Positions 22,652 to 33,341 of a DNA stretch of 64,000 nucleotides are shown here, in pieces. The notes under the pieces were generated by a model, which searched no databases, was not told the DNA's origin, and saw only the letters and a program-made list of their open reading frames with translations. The stretch comes from Catenaria anguillulae PL171 (lineage: Eukaryota > Blastocladiomycota > Blastocladiomycetes > Blastocladiales > Catenariaceae). How positions within the stretch are numbered: position 1 is the stretch's first letter; every line of letters starts with the position of its first letter. Made by a program: the position numbers and the translations under genes. The stretch lies in assembly GCA_002102555.1 (NCBI GenBank), contig MCFL01000007.1, positions 558,001 through 622,000 on the forward strand. The letters are read 5' to 3'.

Positions 22652-24036
22652 CTAATACTTTTTCAAGAGCTCGGGAATCGGCCAGGTTGCGTAATGTATA
22701 GTGCGGAGGCCCCAATCTGTCCAGAGGAGCATCCAATTCTTTACTGGTCGTGCTGGGCAAGCGACCGGAACGACCGCACCCCATAGAAGGACAGGAAAAT
22801 TGGCTTCCTCGTCTTGGTCCGAATTGAGGTGTGACTGCGCGTCATCTTGGTCAACGCCTGTGACCGGTGGAAATGCGGGCAAAACACCATCTGGGTTGTA
22901 GCGATAGTTCTTGGTTACCTGCGAGGTGACTTCGTTGGTGTGGGAAGATACTTCGATCCACATGTCATTCCACGACATGATCTTACAAAAGTAAATGTTC
23001 TATTGAGACGCCAGAGTCATTGAGATCCTTCCATGGATACTGTATCAAGTTTCAGCTGCATCCGTAAACGTACGTAGGAGGCAAAAGTCCGAACACGGCG
23101 AGCCAGCTCCATCATTTGCTCAGCATCCCGTGAAACATGACACTGATACCACTCGAACGCAGCCCGCAAATTCGCATGCATCGCACCCGGCCGAGTAGTC
23201 GAAGCAAGAGCTCGACGTGACGGACTACCTGCTCCTCGATAAACCCCATGTGATAGAGCTGATACAGCAAATGAATCTCAAACTTGAAGTAGGGCGACTC
23301 GACATATCCACCGCGACACACCAACGGAGCCAAGTATGGCTTGGGAACTGTCGGAATCAACGGCTTTGCGCTCCCAAGAGTGCGTGTTCCGGTTTTTCTG
23401 TTCTAGACGACTGGGATGTAGCTGGTGAGTCGTCGGGCAAAGGTCGTACTTGGGGCGACGGCCAAGAGTTACCGAGTTTGCGCGACGGAGGGAAGGACGA
23501 GTCACCATCGAGCCGCTGCAACTCGTGCTCGTGGATTCATTATCGGACAGAGACGCTTGAGGAGGAGGGGTTGAGCACAAGCGCAGCGAAGAGTGGCGTT
23601 TGACTGTTGCTGTCCTGCGTCCGATGCTCGTTGGTGACGTGCTATGCGCGCTTCGGAATGCGATCCAGGTTGTAGGCGGTGGGAGAAGGGACGACTGCGA
23701 CGAAGAAGAGGATGAAGGAAAAGGCGCCGACGCGGCTTCCGCTGATGCCGAAGAATAAAAGGTGGACGAGCGTGGGGTTTGGGGTGCAGGCGCTAGGATT
23801 GTGATCGGCGAGTCGGTGTCGGTGCTGCTGGACGACGAAATAGAGACTGCAGGATCGCGCTTGGCTGGAATAGTTACGGATAGATTGGCGCGACGCGCAG
23901 AGGACGATGAAGGAAAAGTCGATGCAGAGGAAGAATCGATGGTTGTGATGGGTGATGAGACACCCTCGTCACGCGAGCCTGGCGCCATGCCCGTCGTGGG
24001 AACGCCTGGCGAGTCTAGCGGGTGAGTGGAGATCAT
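22652..24036 (-). CDS. Uncharacterised protein with Ser-rich N-terminus
   Basis: I do not recognise this gene. Exon 1 (24036 to 23074) encodes a long Ser/Pro/Thr-rich, probably disordered region with GSMVTRPSLRRANSVTLG, then a folded-looking segment: YFKFEIHLLYQLYHMGF, EEQVVRHVELLLRLLGR, HANLRAAFEWYQ, DAEQMMELARRVRTFASY. Intron 22982-23073 (GTACGT..AAG). Exon 2 (22981-22652) continues IMSWNDMWIEVSSH and ends in an aromatic stretch, NWMLLWTDWGLRTIHYATWP. Two base breaks seem needed near 23360 and 23187. The start could lie upstream (an open frame with ATG near 24121 exists in another frame). The helical middle segment is the best handle for a profile search. Confidence 0.6.
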
Positions 24037-24497
24037 GGCAGTGCGTCAAGGCGGCAGTAGCGATTGCGGCAAGTTCCAGGGGCAAGTTGGGAAGATGCAA
24101 AGGTTTGTCCATACCAGCACTCATTGCAGGCTTGCGACTTTGCGTTGAACAAGCTTGGTCTTGGAAAAGCAGTCGTCGCACAACAGTTGTCAAAGACTCG
24201 TCACCCTTCCAAGGTTCCCGCAAACCTCATTGGCGACGACTCGGAGCGTCATGAATCGCCGATATGTATTTGCTGATATGGGCATCTCACACCTCGCACT
24301 CCCTTTTCCCTCATGCCTCAATTCGCGGATGTTGTGCGAAACGCGGAGCGCTGGTGCAGTGTCATGTGAGCTCAGATGATCCAGGTCAACGCCTGTCTCG
24401 CGTCGCCAGTGTTGTTCAACTTGTCCTTCCCCGGGCCTGAGTTGCCGACCCGCAATCGCACAGCAGCTGCCCCACGAACGCACATTCAGACCTTGCA
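24037..24497. other. Divergent intergenic region
   Basis: Upstream of the uncharacterised gene (-) and the TRMT2A-like gene (+). It may hold the true 5' end of the minus gene (open to about 24121). Nothing else seen. Confidence 0.5.
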
Positions 24498-26775
24498 ATG
24501 GATTCAGCTGCCTCTGACAAAAAATCCACGGCTGTAAAACGCCCACTCGAGTCGCAAGTTGCCCCAGAGACCGAGACCGAGACTGCTCCCCAGTCCCCAC
24601 CAAACGGCAGCGCACTGAAGACCCGGCCAACGACGTTGAGACCGAAGAGTGGCTCAAGACACCGGCATTTCACAACCGACTGAAACGTAGACACCGAGGA
24701 CGGCGACATGCAAGCTGCCGCGTCGGCCGCTGCAGCAGCAGCGCAAACCGTTTCGCGTATTCGTTTGGCGAATTTGAACAAATTTTTCAACAAGAAGGAT
24801 ACCCTGAAATGGCTTACCAAGGTCCCCGAGTTGAGCGGCGAGTCGGCCCCCGCATGGATTAGTCAAATGTCGCTCAAGAAAAGTCCCAAGAGTGACATGG
24901 CGTTCATCACTTTGCCTGTGCGTGCTTGCGTGGTTTTCGTCTCGTGCCTTATCCGCGAAACTAACTCGACAGCCGATAGACGGACGAGCTTCACAAGGAG
25001 GCGTTGGCTGCGCTTCGCGCGGCGACGCTCATCTGTCGTAACCGCGAAGTCATTGTCAAAGAGTTTGTTGACAAGGTCAAGGTCCATGCACCCAAGCCAG
25101 TTGACCCGAACGATACCCGCACGCCGCTCGAGCGTGTTGCCGACCAGACAACGCCGTTCTGGCGCATGGATTACGATGAACAGCTTGCCCAGAAGCACAC
25201 GACCATGGAGACGGCCGTGTCAGAAGCATTGCGCAAAAGGTTGGCATTTCTTTTCACGGCTCATTACGCTTCGATATGCCGTCTCACTCATTCGACTCTG
25301 CCCACGTGTACCTAGTGGAGTTGACAAGGCCTCTGTCCAAATTCTGGAACCTGTCGCGTCCCCAATTGTTGACGGATACCGCTCCAAGTGCGAGTTCCAG
25401 ATTGGATTGGGTGTCGATGGTCTCCCCACGGTTGGCTTCAATGGCGGCAACTACTTGTCTGGCCAGTGGGCAGTCATTGTACGATGGATCTGCGCTTCGT
25501 TGCTTATCGTTCATTAATACTCTTGACTGACTCGTGTCGTTTCTCTTGCCATCAGAACCCGCGTGGCCTCAAGCATGTCAACGAGACCATGTTGAGTGCA
25601 GTTGATATCATCCAGGTATGTTTTTCTTACAATTCATCCACCATTCCCTCACATGTTCTGTCACCCATCACTGCAACTCGTTCATCTTCACTTTGAAGGC
25701 TTTTATCCGGACCAAACCCGACCTCCCTGTCTGGGACAAGGGCACCAAAACCGGCTTTTTCCGCCTCGCCCTCATGCGCACAACCTCCCTGGGCGAAACC
25801 ATGTACATCCTGCAACTCGATCCGCGCACGTATGAGCCAGAGCAGCTGCTTGCGCTCGAGTCCGAGTTCCAAAGGTACTTCACGACCGCCGCCGCTGCCG
25901 CCAATATTCCTGTAACCGTGCTCGGCGTTCAGTACTTTTCGGGCACCAACGACATGTTCCCGCACGACGAGCCCGTCAAGGTGCTCGTTGGCGACAAGGA
26001 TACGATCGAGGAGACGCTCTGCGGGTTCCAATTCTCCATTTCACCAACGTCGTTTTTCCAAATCAACAAGCCTGCTACCGAGGTGCTGTATGGCATGGTA
26101 CGTGACTGGGCGCTCGAGGTTGATCAATCCATCCCCGCCCCAACATCCACCGCCGAGTCTGCTGCCGCCAATGCCGCTCCCAAGAAAAAGATCCTCCTCG
26201 ACCTGTGCTGCGGCACGGGCACCATCGGCATCTGTATGTCGACGGGCAACTTTGACAAGATCTATGGTGTCGACATTGTCTCTGAAGCCATCACCAACGC
26301 CAAGGCCAACGCGGCGCGCAACAGTGTGACCAATGCAGAATACACCGCGGCGCCAGTCGAAAAGTACCTTCCGGGCCTGCTCAACTCTGCCGAAGTGCGC
26401 GCCGGCGCAGAAGTCATTGCCGTGCTCGATCCGCCCCGCCCTGGTGTTAACAAGGCCGTCATTAAGGCCATTCGCACGTGCCCGGCAATTCGCAGGGTTG
26501 TGTTTGTGTCGTGCGACATTAAACAGGTTCAGACAAATCTCATGGATTTGATGCGCGAGGCGACTGGGTCGCATCCCGGTGCGCGGTTTACCATGCACCG
26601 TTGCCAGGTCGTGGACTTGTTCCCGCATACAAAGCACATGGAGGTGGTGATGGAGTTTAGGCGCGTTGATGAGCCCGCGGCGGAAAAGGAGCAGGCCGAG
26701 ACGGAAGCAATCGAGGCACAGCCCGAAAAGTTGGAGACGACCGAAGGCGAGGCGACGTCTCAGAACTCTTTGTGA
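24498..26775 (+). CDS. TRMT2A: tRNA (uracil-5-)-methyltransferase, TRMT2A-like
   Basis: SAM-dependent methyltransferase of the TrmA/RumA fold, expected to make m5U54 in tRNA. An N-terminal segment (24700-24915) with NKFFNKKDTLKWL could be the RRM-like region of TRMT2A. Landmarks: DGYRSKCEFQIG (substrate domain), CGFQFSISPTSFFQIN, LLDLCCGTGTIGICMS (SAM site), YGVDIVSEAITNAKANA, AVLDPPRPGVNKAVIKAI and RVVFVSCDIKQVQTNL; the Cys in SCD is the catalytic nucleophile of this family. Five exons: 24498-24917, 24980-25239, 25316-25478, 25556-25615, 25699-26775 (about 659 aa). One missing and one extra base appear in exon 1 (near 24592 and 24676). Exons 2-5 are phase-consistent. The RRM assignment is tentative; the methyltransferase is certain. 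Confidence 0.93.
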
Positions 26776-26900
26776 GCAAGTCCTGGACGCATGTTCGGTG
26801 GCAGCGCTGTTCTGTATTATACTTAAAACATACATCTTTGCGTTGTTTGCGAGCTGCTGTCCGCATCTCGCACTTCCTGAGTTGGATTCAAATATCGGGT

Positions 26901-29643
26901 CTATTTTTGCAGAATATTGTGTACACATATGCCATCACGACCGGAACACAACGGGCCGGCTCCCTGCAACAACTTTGCCACCCGATTTGGCCCAACAACC
27001 CTCTCCAACTTGAGCGCATCCCACTTTGAATACACCACAGTGACATCCCCATCCGCAACCGTACTCGGTGCCGTCCGACATGCCGCCTGCAACGCCTGCG
27101 ATCTGGGTAGCGTCAAGAAATTGCACACCTCCGGGTAAAACACGGCATTGTCGGGCAAACCATAAAACACAACGTGCAAGGCGCCCTTGAGCACCAGCCG
27201 CTGGAAAAAGTGTGTGCGTTCCGTGTACACGAGAATACGGGTGCGGCCTTGGAAAAACAGCGTGCGTGCGCGGGCCTTGTCGGATTGATCCGTGTACTCG
27301 GAAATCACCTCAAAGTCGTAGTCGGCGTCGTCCATGTAGTTGCGCAGGCGCACAAAGTCAAAATAGCTCGGAACAAACACAGCAAGTGTTTGGACTCGAG
27401 CTCGGACTGGCCCGCCATGAGCTTGCGGGGCGGCGGAACTGGGGAAGGATTTGCGTGGTCACGTACTTGAACCGCACATCGTCCATCGTGTCGAGCGAGG
27501 CATCGAGCTTGACGAAAGTTTGCGGGGCAGAGGTGCGCACGTTGACAATGGATCCGTGTTTGACTTGGTAACGGTAGCGGATTCGGGCACGCTGCACATT
27601 GAGGGCGTGTTCGTTGAAGAGGGAGGTGAGCTCCGGGAAGGAATACTCCGAGAGAATGACTGTTTGGCGGTAAGCTTTGGAACTGTGGACAAGCAAGACA
27701 GGCCGTGAGAAAAGGTGGGTCGACGTCGGCGAGCAAAAGTCCGTGTCGACGTACAGATCATCGAGATACCATGACTTGATGCGCGAGAAGTCAGTGTCGT
27801 GCGCCTTCTTCGGGATCCTGTTGAGGTGCTCAAAAACATAGGTCAAATGATCCCAGTTTTGCATGTTGAGCACATGCGCCCCGTCCACCACCAGCACCTC
27901 AATCGACGACAGGAAGTCTGCGTCTCGCTCCGCTTCCATCATCATGCGCAATCCTAGTGGACTCGCCACAATCACATCCGATTGGTAAAATTGCGAGTAA
28001 ATCTTCATTGACCGCTTGGAAAAGCGGATGCCGAGCTTGAAGCAATCGTCCGTGTTTCCGCGGAACGTAGCGCGGTAGTCGGCTGGCCGCTTCTCAAACG
28101 CCGCATCCTCCTTGTCGTCGGTGAAATACTCGTCCTTGAAACGGTTCTTGTTGTCTTGCTGGTCCGTACCCGACATATCCATCATAAGGGACACGATATC
28201 CCAGGCCGTATTGCGCATGGGCGTGATGATGAGCACCTTGGGCGGGTAAACCCTTGATCGCGCACGTCCACCTCGGGCGCCGTCGCCGACGGCGCAGCCG
28301 CGGGCTTTGGCTTTGAGGAGCCCGACACGGCCGCCTCAATCTTTGCCATGGCCTCCTCATTATTCAAATCCACTTGTGGCATCTTTGCGTCGGCGCTGCC
28401 CTCAGCAGCGGCCTTGAGTTTGGCATTTCCGCGCAGCACCCGGTCGCCGTACTTGTAGACGTGGTTGAGGACGTGCAGAACGTAAGCACGGCGAAGTCGT
28501 GCGGCGGTCGATTGGTGCACAAAATCGGGGCCGGTCCACAGAATGTCGTGGTACTGATCGAGTTTGCCAAACACATCCATGAATTGTGGGGATTGGGTGG
28601 GGTTACGCGCAAGGAACTTGGCAAGCACGCGAGACTTGATGTGCATGTTGTTGATGTCGGGCACAGTGTTGAGCGCAGATTCGAGAGCGGCAATTTCGGA
28701 GGCAGACGGTGGGGTGGTACGAGATTGTGGGATTTGGTATGTGACATGGTCTGCGAGAGGGCGAGTGGACCATGCATGTGTCCCAGAGTCGAGGCCAGCG
28801 ACCATGGAGCGGACATGGGCAGAGCGCTCCGTGTTGTCGCAAAACTGGGATTCGTAGTGGTTCGGGTATGTGGTGTTTGGGGCTGCTGTTGGCCGATGGA
28901 GGTAAGAAACGAGACTGAGGAGCTTTTACGGCATTGACATCAGCGAGCAGACGTACTGGAATCCTCCTCATCAGACTCGACCACGTCCTCGTCGTCCTCA
29001 TCCTCGCCCAAGTCTGCGTCCGAACCGTCACATCATCGTCGCCTGACTCAACATCGTCCATCGCCTCCTCTTCATCCGTATCAAGGACGGATCTGATCCG
29101 TCTTGCTGCTGAGCTTCAACCGCCTCTTGCTGCTCCTGTCTCAACTGCGCCGTCTCTGCAGCCCTGGCCTTGAATGCCTCCAAAAGCGATTTTTTCTTCT
29201 TTGCAGGTTTGTCTGCACCCAACCTTGTCATGAGCTGTTCAAAATGGGACGGTGAGGCGTCATCGTCCGACAAGACGCCGTCCATATGCACCTCGCCCTT
29301 TGCCACCATCTTGTCCAACTCGCGCGCACTCTCCTCGATCCTGGCCCGCTTCCGCTCGGCCATATCCAAATCCTCCTCTGTGAAGGCGCGTTTTGATGCA
29401 ACGCGCAGCTTCAAGTCGGAGCGGGCGGCGCCGCGGGCGATGACACAGTAATTCATCTTCGTCCGAGTCGCGGATCGCATCAATGTCCAGGGTGCCAAAC
29501 TCGGCCATGTATTCGCGGTCTTTGCGCGAGACGGGTTTGGAAGCTGGTTTACCAGAAGCAGACTTGCCGCCTTTGGAAGAGGAGGTCGAGCCCGAGCCCG
29601 GCCGGCGCTTGTAGGCTTTGGAGATTGCAGGTTTTTTACCCAT
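26901..29643 (-). CDS. UTP25: U3 snoRNP-associated protein UTP25 (DEF family)
   Basis: Nucleolar factor of the small-subunit processome, a catalytically dead DEAD-box-like fold. Start at 29643 (MGKKPAISKAYKRR), then charged coiled segments with KKKKSLLEAFKARAA and an acidic stretch. Family blocks: HYESQFCDN, VLIITPMRNTAWDIV, KIYSQFYQSDVIVASPLGL, IEVLVVDGAHVLNMQNWDHL, VFVPSYFDFVRLRNYM, RILVYTERTHFFQRL, LHVVFYGLPDNAVFYPEVC and the C-terminal ALKLERVVG. One intron, 28886-28956. Note VDGAH where an active helicase has DEAD, as expected for Utp25. Several single-base breaks (near 29435, 29085, 29005, 28235, 27720 and two close together near 27400-27435) interrupt an otherwise textbook protein. Confidence 0.93.
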
Positions 29644-29872
29644 GTGCAGGCAATGTGAATACATGGATTGGTTGTGTGTACGCTCAATGCTGGCCGTTGG
29701 CTGCTGTTTCTACACTTGCCGGTTGCGCACTTTCTGTCGAGAACAAAAACGCATTCACATCACCTCGTCTCACGTGATGAGTGTCAATGGGCTTCCATCT
29801 CTCCTCATCCAATGCCACAGCACGATACCTTGCCTCCTTGTCTTGACATTCGAACAGGACTGCGATTGAACC

Positions 29873-30237
29873 ATGGAAGCATCAATTGACGAAGTGCAGC
29901 AGCATTGCGGCCCCGAGCTGCGCCAGTTCCAAGAGTGCCTCGACAAGACGTCGCACCCAAGCAACTGCCAGCGAGCGCTCAAGACACTCAACCTCTGTAC
30001 CGAGGCAAAGTACATATGTTCACCGACGTTTAGCTGGAGATGATCCTTTTCATTTTTGCTGATTGATTTTGGTTGGCCATGGCTTGCAGAGTGCCGTCTG
30101 TCCGGCGGATCCGAGAGCAGTGCGACCAGCAGAACCAAGCGTTTTCAAAGTGCATGGAGGAGAATGCCAACACTCCCGACAAGTGCATTGATGCCCTGCG
30201 CAGCTTTTACGAGTGTGCAGAGTCGATGCGCCAGTAA
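29873..30237 (+). CDS. Twin-CX9C mitochondrial protein, CHCHD5/Mix14-like
   Basis: Small intermembrane-space protein, likely imported and oxidised by the Mia40 pathway. Exons 29873-30009 and 30090-30237 give 94 aa with two CHCH units: C-GPELRQFQE-C with C-QRALKTLNL-C, then C-DQQNQAFSK-C with C-IDALRSFYE-C, each a CX9C motif. Two complete CHCH units in one short protein is the CHCHD5/Mix14 arrangement. The stop TAA lies inside CAGTAAGT, a strong 5' splice site, so an isoform with a third exon is possible. Its ATG is 229 bp from the divergent UTP25 start. Confidence 0.88.
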
Positions 30238-30400
30238 GTGTACATAACTTGAGGAATCAAATGAAAGAGCCTTGACTTTACCTTTGCCCACTGGATGTTT
30301 CGAGACGGGATGGAGACTCGGGCATCGTAACGTCTCTTTCTTGAGGGGATGGGAGCTAAGAATTCGTCGCTCTCTCCGAGTCTTTGCACATGCAACAAAC

Positions 30401-31762
30401 ATGAATCCAACAAAACTTAATGAAGCAAGCGGCATGAGCGAAAGCGATATGGCATCTGCGACGGACGCTCCTTCACCGGCCGCCGCCACCTCTTCACCGC
30501 TCCCACCCCTCCTTGTCAAGTACCTCAATGAGCACTCGATCCCGCTCGACATCTACTCGACCCCGATCCCGCGCTTCTTCCGCCTACACCCAGCCCATGC
30601 CGCATCCATCACCCCAGCCGACCTCGCTGCCGACCTTGCCACTCCCGACCACCCACATCCCCGCATCGACCCAGTCCGCTGGCTTCCCGGCCACCACTTC
30701 TTCTCAATCCCGTCGACCCTCGGCCTTCGCCACTCGCGCCTGTACCAAACCGGGCGCATCCTCGGCATGGACGTGAGCTCGGCCGTCGCTGTGCACGCGC
30801 TCGACGTCCAGCCCACGGACCACGTGCTTGACCTGTGCTGTGCGCCCGGCGCAAAACTCACCTTGATTGCCCAGCTGCTCAATCCGCAAGGGAGAATCAA
30901 CGATGTGCGTGGAAGCGTCACGGGCGTCGATGTGAGTGCCCCTCGGCTTGCGGTGGCCAGGGCTTTGATCAAGAAGCACGCGGTGGTGAGTGCACGGTTG
31001 TTTGAGGCGGATGGTACGAGGTTTAGTGTGCGGGCGCCAAGATGGTCGGTCGAGGCGATTCAGAAACGGGTGAGAGCACAGGCTGGTGAGGAGCTCGAGG
31101 AACTGAGCCAAGAGTGGGTGGTGCGACCTGACGCTGTCGTGGCGCCATTCCATGCACCAAAAATCTTGAGGAAAGATCCGCAGTTCCTGGATGATGCTTG
31201 CTTGTACGACAAGGTTCTGGTCGATGCAGAATGTACGCAATGTGTTGCGATTTCTCCATTCATGAATATGGTGGCCACGATGGCTCACAAAGTTGACTGT
31301 GTGACTCTGTATGGTATGGTAGGCACACACGACGGATCCGTTGCTCATATTCTCAAGTACCGGCGCCCGGACGGCACCTGGGCCTCGGACGACGATATTT
31401 CTAAGCTGTGGCTGTCCGAGTTGCGGCAGGCCGAGCTGGAACAACTTCAACGCAACTTGCTCGCCAACGGCTGGGCATTGCTAAAGCCAGGGGGCGTGCT
31501 CGTGTACTCGACGTGCTCGCTGACGTGGCGACAAAACGAAGGGATCGTGGATTGGTTTTTACAGCAGGAGCCAGAGGCGGAGCCGGTCGAAATTGAGACC
31601 CATGACGAGTTTCCAACGGCTTCAAAACAAGCACGGGGAGAGACAACGGTGTGCGAGTTTCCGTGCTTGCGGCTGGATCCCGTCAGGTCGGGAACCAGTG
31701 GCATGTTTGTTGTCAAGCTGCGAAAGAAGGCAAGTGAAACTGGATCGAGCGAGACAGAGTAA
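30401..31762 (+). CDS. RsmB/NOP (NSUN)-type RNA m5C methyltransferase-like protein
   Basis: SAM-dependent RNA cytosine-5 methyltransferase fold. The SAM site VLDLCCAPGAKLTLIAQLL, then VTGVDVSAPRLAVARALI, motif IV as VDAEC-THDGS across the intron, WALLKPGGVLVYSTCSLTWR (motif VI, YSTCS with the catalytic Cys) and ASGMFVVKL-like end. Exons 30401-31232 and 31323-31762 (423 aa). The 90-nt intron (31233-31322) is a multiple of three with no stop, so an unspliced product would keep frame. Motif IV reads DAECT in place of the common DAPCS but keeps the cysteine. Substrate unknown. The start at 30401 is the first ATG; 30437 is an alternative. Confidence 0.9.
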   Translation: MNPTKLNEASGMSESDMASATDAPSPAAATSSPLPPLLVKYLNEHSIPLDIYSTPIPRFFRLHPAHAASITPADLAADLATPDHPHPRIDPVRWLPGHHFFSIPSTLGLRHSRLYQTGRILGMDVSSAVAVHALDVQPTDHVLDLCCAPGAKLTLIAQLLNPQGRINDVRGSVTGVDVSAPRLAVARALIKKHAVVSARLFEADGTRFSVRAPRWSVEAIQKRVRAQAGEELEELSQEWVVRPDAVVAPFHAPKILRKDPQFLDDACLYDKVLVDAECTQCVAISPFMNMVATMAHKVDCVTLYGMVGTHDGSVAHILKYRRPDGTWASDDDISKLWLSELRQAELEQLQRNLLANGWALLKPGGVLVYSTCSLTWRQNEGIVDWFLQQEPEAEPVEIETHDEFPTASKQARGETTVCEFPCLRLDPVRSGTSGMFVVKLRKKASETGSSETE

Positions 31763-31822
31763 ACAAAACCCCGCAAATGTATGTATGTCAAACACACTTG
31801 ATATGTCAACAGTCGTAAAACA

Positions 31823-33035
31823 TCACAAGAGCGCCTGCACCGCGCGATTCATATCGCCACCAACTCTGCGCAACACAGCCACGGCCCTGTCCCTGTCGAA
31901 CCCCATCGACACAAGCATCTGCACGCTGTCCTCGGACACTGGCTGTTCTGGTGCGGCCCCCGACCCCGACCCTCCTGCTGCTGCCTGATCCAGCGCGGCT
32001 TGTGCGGCCGCCAGCGACCCTCTCCTGGCGGCTCCTGCCGACGTGGGCCGCGGTGGTTCCGGGTTGGTTTCCCTTGGCGGAATCCTGCTGTTGGCTGTGA
32101 CGGGCGAAAAAAGTTTGCTAGCAAGGTTTTCGATCGCTGGAGGGAAGCGCCAAGATTGGATGTTGAGTGGGTTGGCGAGGTAGATGCTGCCGGCGGTGAA
32201 TCCGGAAAGAGCCGGGATCAGGGATGTGGGCCAAGACAGGGTGAGGAGTTGAATGGTCATGAGGTAGACAAAGGATTTCTGCGAAAACGAGATGCCAAGG
32301 AAGCGGAAGCGGTCGTTTTCCGGAACGCGGTGGTGGAAGAGGTACAGGCTGGCAAACAGCATTGCGTATCTTTTGTTTTTTGTTGTTGGAGAGAGTACGC
32401 AGCATCGTCAGGCCATAGAGAAAGGAAAAGAAAATCATGTACAAGAGAAAAAGTTTTGACGCACGGTCCCGAAGCAAGTGTCTCGACATTCCATCCGATC
32501 GAGCGGAAGAGCACGAGAATGGTGACTTCGAGCAGCGTGGCGATGGTGGTCGTGACAAACACAAACGCAGAGTACTTGCGGGCGCCATACAGGCGCTCAA
32601 GAACACGCAAGTGGTACAAGAGAAGCCCGCCAAACACAAGCTCGCTGCTGCTGCCAAACACCAGGTGTGAAGTGACAAGTCGGTGGAGCTGCGGAAGCTT
32701 TTGCGCAAGCATGGGCGTTACGCTGATTGGAAAGTACTGCTTTGCCTTGAAGACGGACGCGAGAAGTGTCGAGCCGCCAACAGAGTACAGGGCAACTTGC
32801 GTTGTAGGCGCATTGTCTAGCAAATTGGCGAAGCGAAAATCAGTGAAAAAGATGAGGATCGTGGCCAGCTGGGCGGTCCGGAGATAGCAGCAAAACTAGC
32901 TATTCGCGTACAGAATCCTGTAAATGAGGTGCACAATGTCGGACAGCGTGTGGTCAGCCTCGTGTCTTGGACTGTGCGTGGATGGAGCAGCTGGGCGAGC
33001 GGCGACGCACCGGCGGCGGATCCGTGAGACAGCAT
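31823..33035 (-). CDS. UBAC2-like rhomboid pseudoprotease with C-terminal UBA domain
   Basis: Multi-spanning ER membrane protein of the UBAC2/Dsc2 type, linked in other eukaryotes to ER-associated degradation ligases. Exons 33035-33011, 32816-32465 and 32369-31823 give 307 aa. The first is 25 nt and joins MLSHGSAA to DNAPTTQ after a 194-nt intron, the longest here. Rhomboid-like membrane segments follow (LLASVFKAKQYFPISV, GGLLLYHLRVLERLYGARKY, AFVFVTTTIATLLEVTILVL, VYLMTIQLLTLSWPTSLIPA). The C-terminal UBA spans the last about 37 residues: VQMLVSMGFDRDRAVAVLRR and NRAVQALL. No rhomboid Ser/His dyad is seen, as in UBAC2. The first exon is the weakest part of the model. Confidence 0.88.
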
Positions 33036-33341
33036 GGCGTTGGTGGTTGTAATTTATTCAAGGGAATTGATTTATTGCATTGGCTTGGGCTGCCGTAAAT
33101 TCATTGGGTCTTCTCCATTTGCTTGCCTCGATAAAAATTATTCATCGATGTCGACAAGATTACGACTCGCTATTTACATGAATGGACACTTCGCCGCCGA
33201 TCTACTCTCGCGTGGGCTGTCGCGCCGATCGGGCGTGGTTGCTCAACTTGCAAGCAATTCCCATCCTCCTGTAAGGAATGGAAATACGAACCGCTCCCAT
33301 AGCGATTTGCGTATGTACGTCTATGGACCGAGCGAAATACA
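33036..33341. other. Divergent intergenic region
   Basis: Short promoter region between the UBAC2-like gene (-) and the FtsX-like permease (+). No coding signal. Confidence 0.5.
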
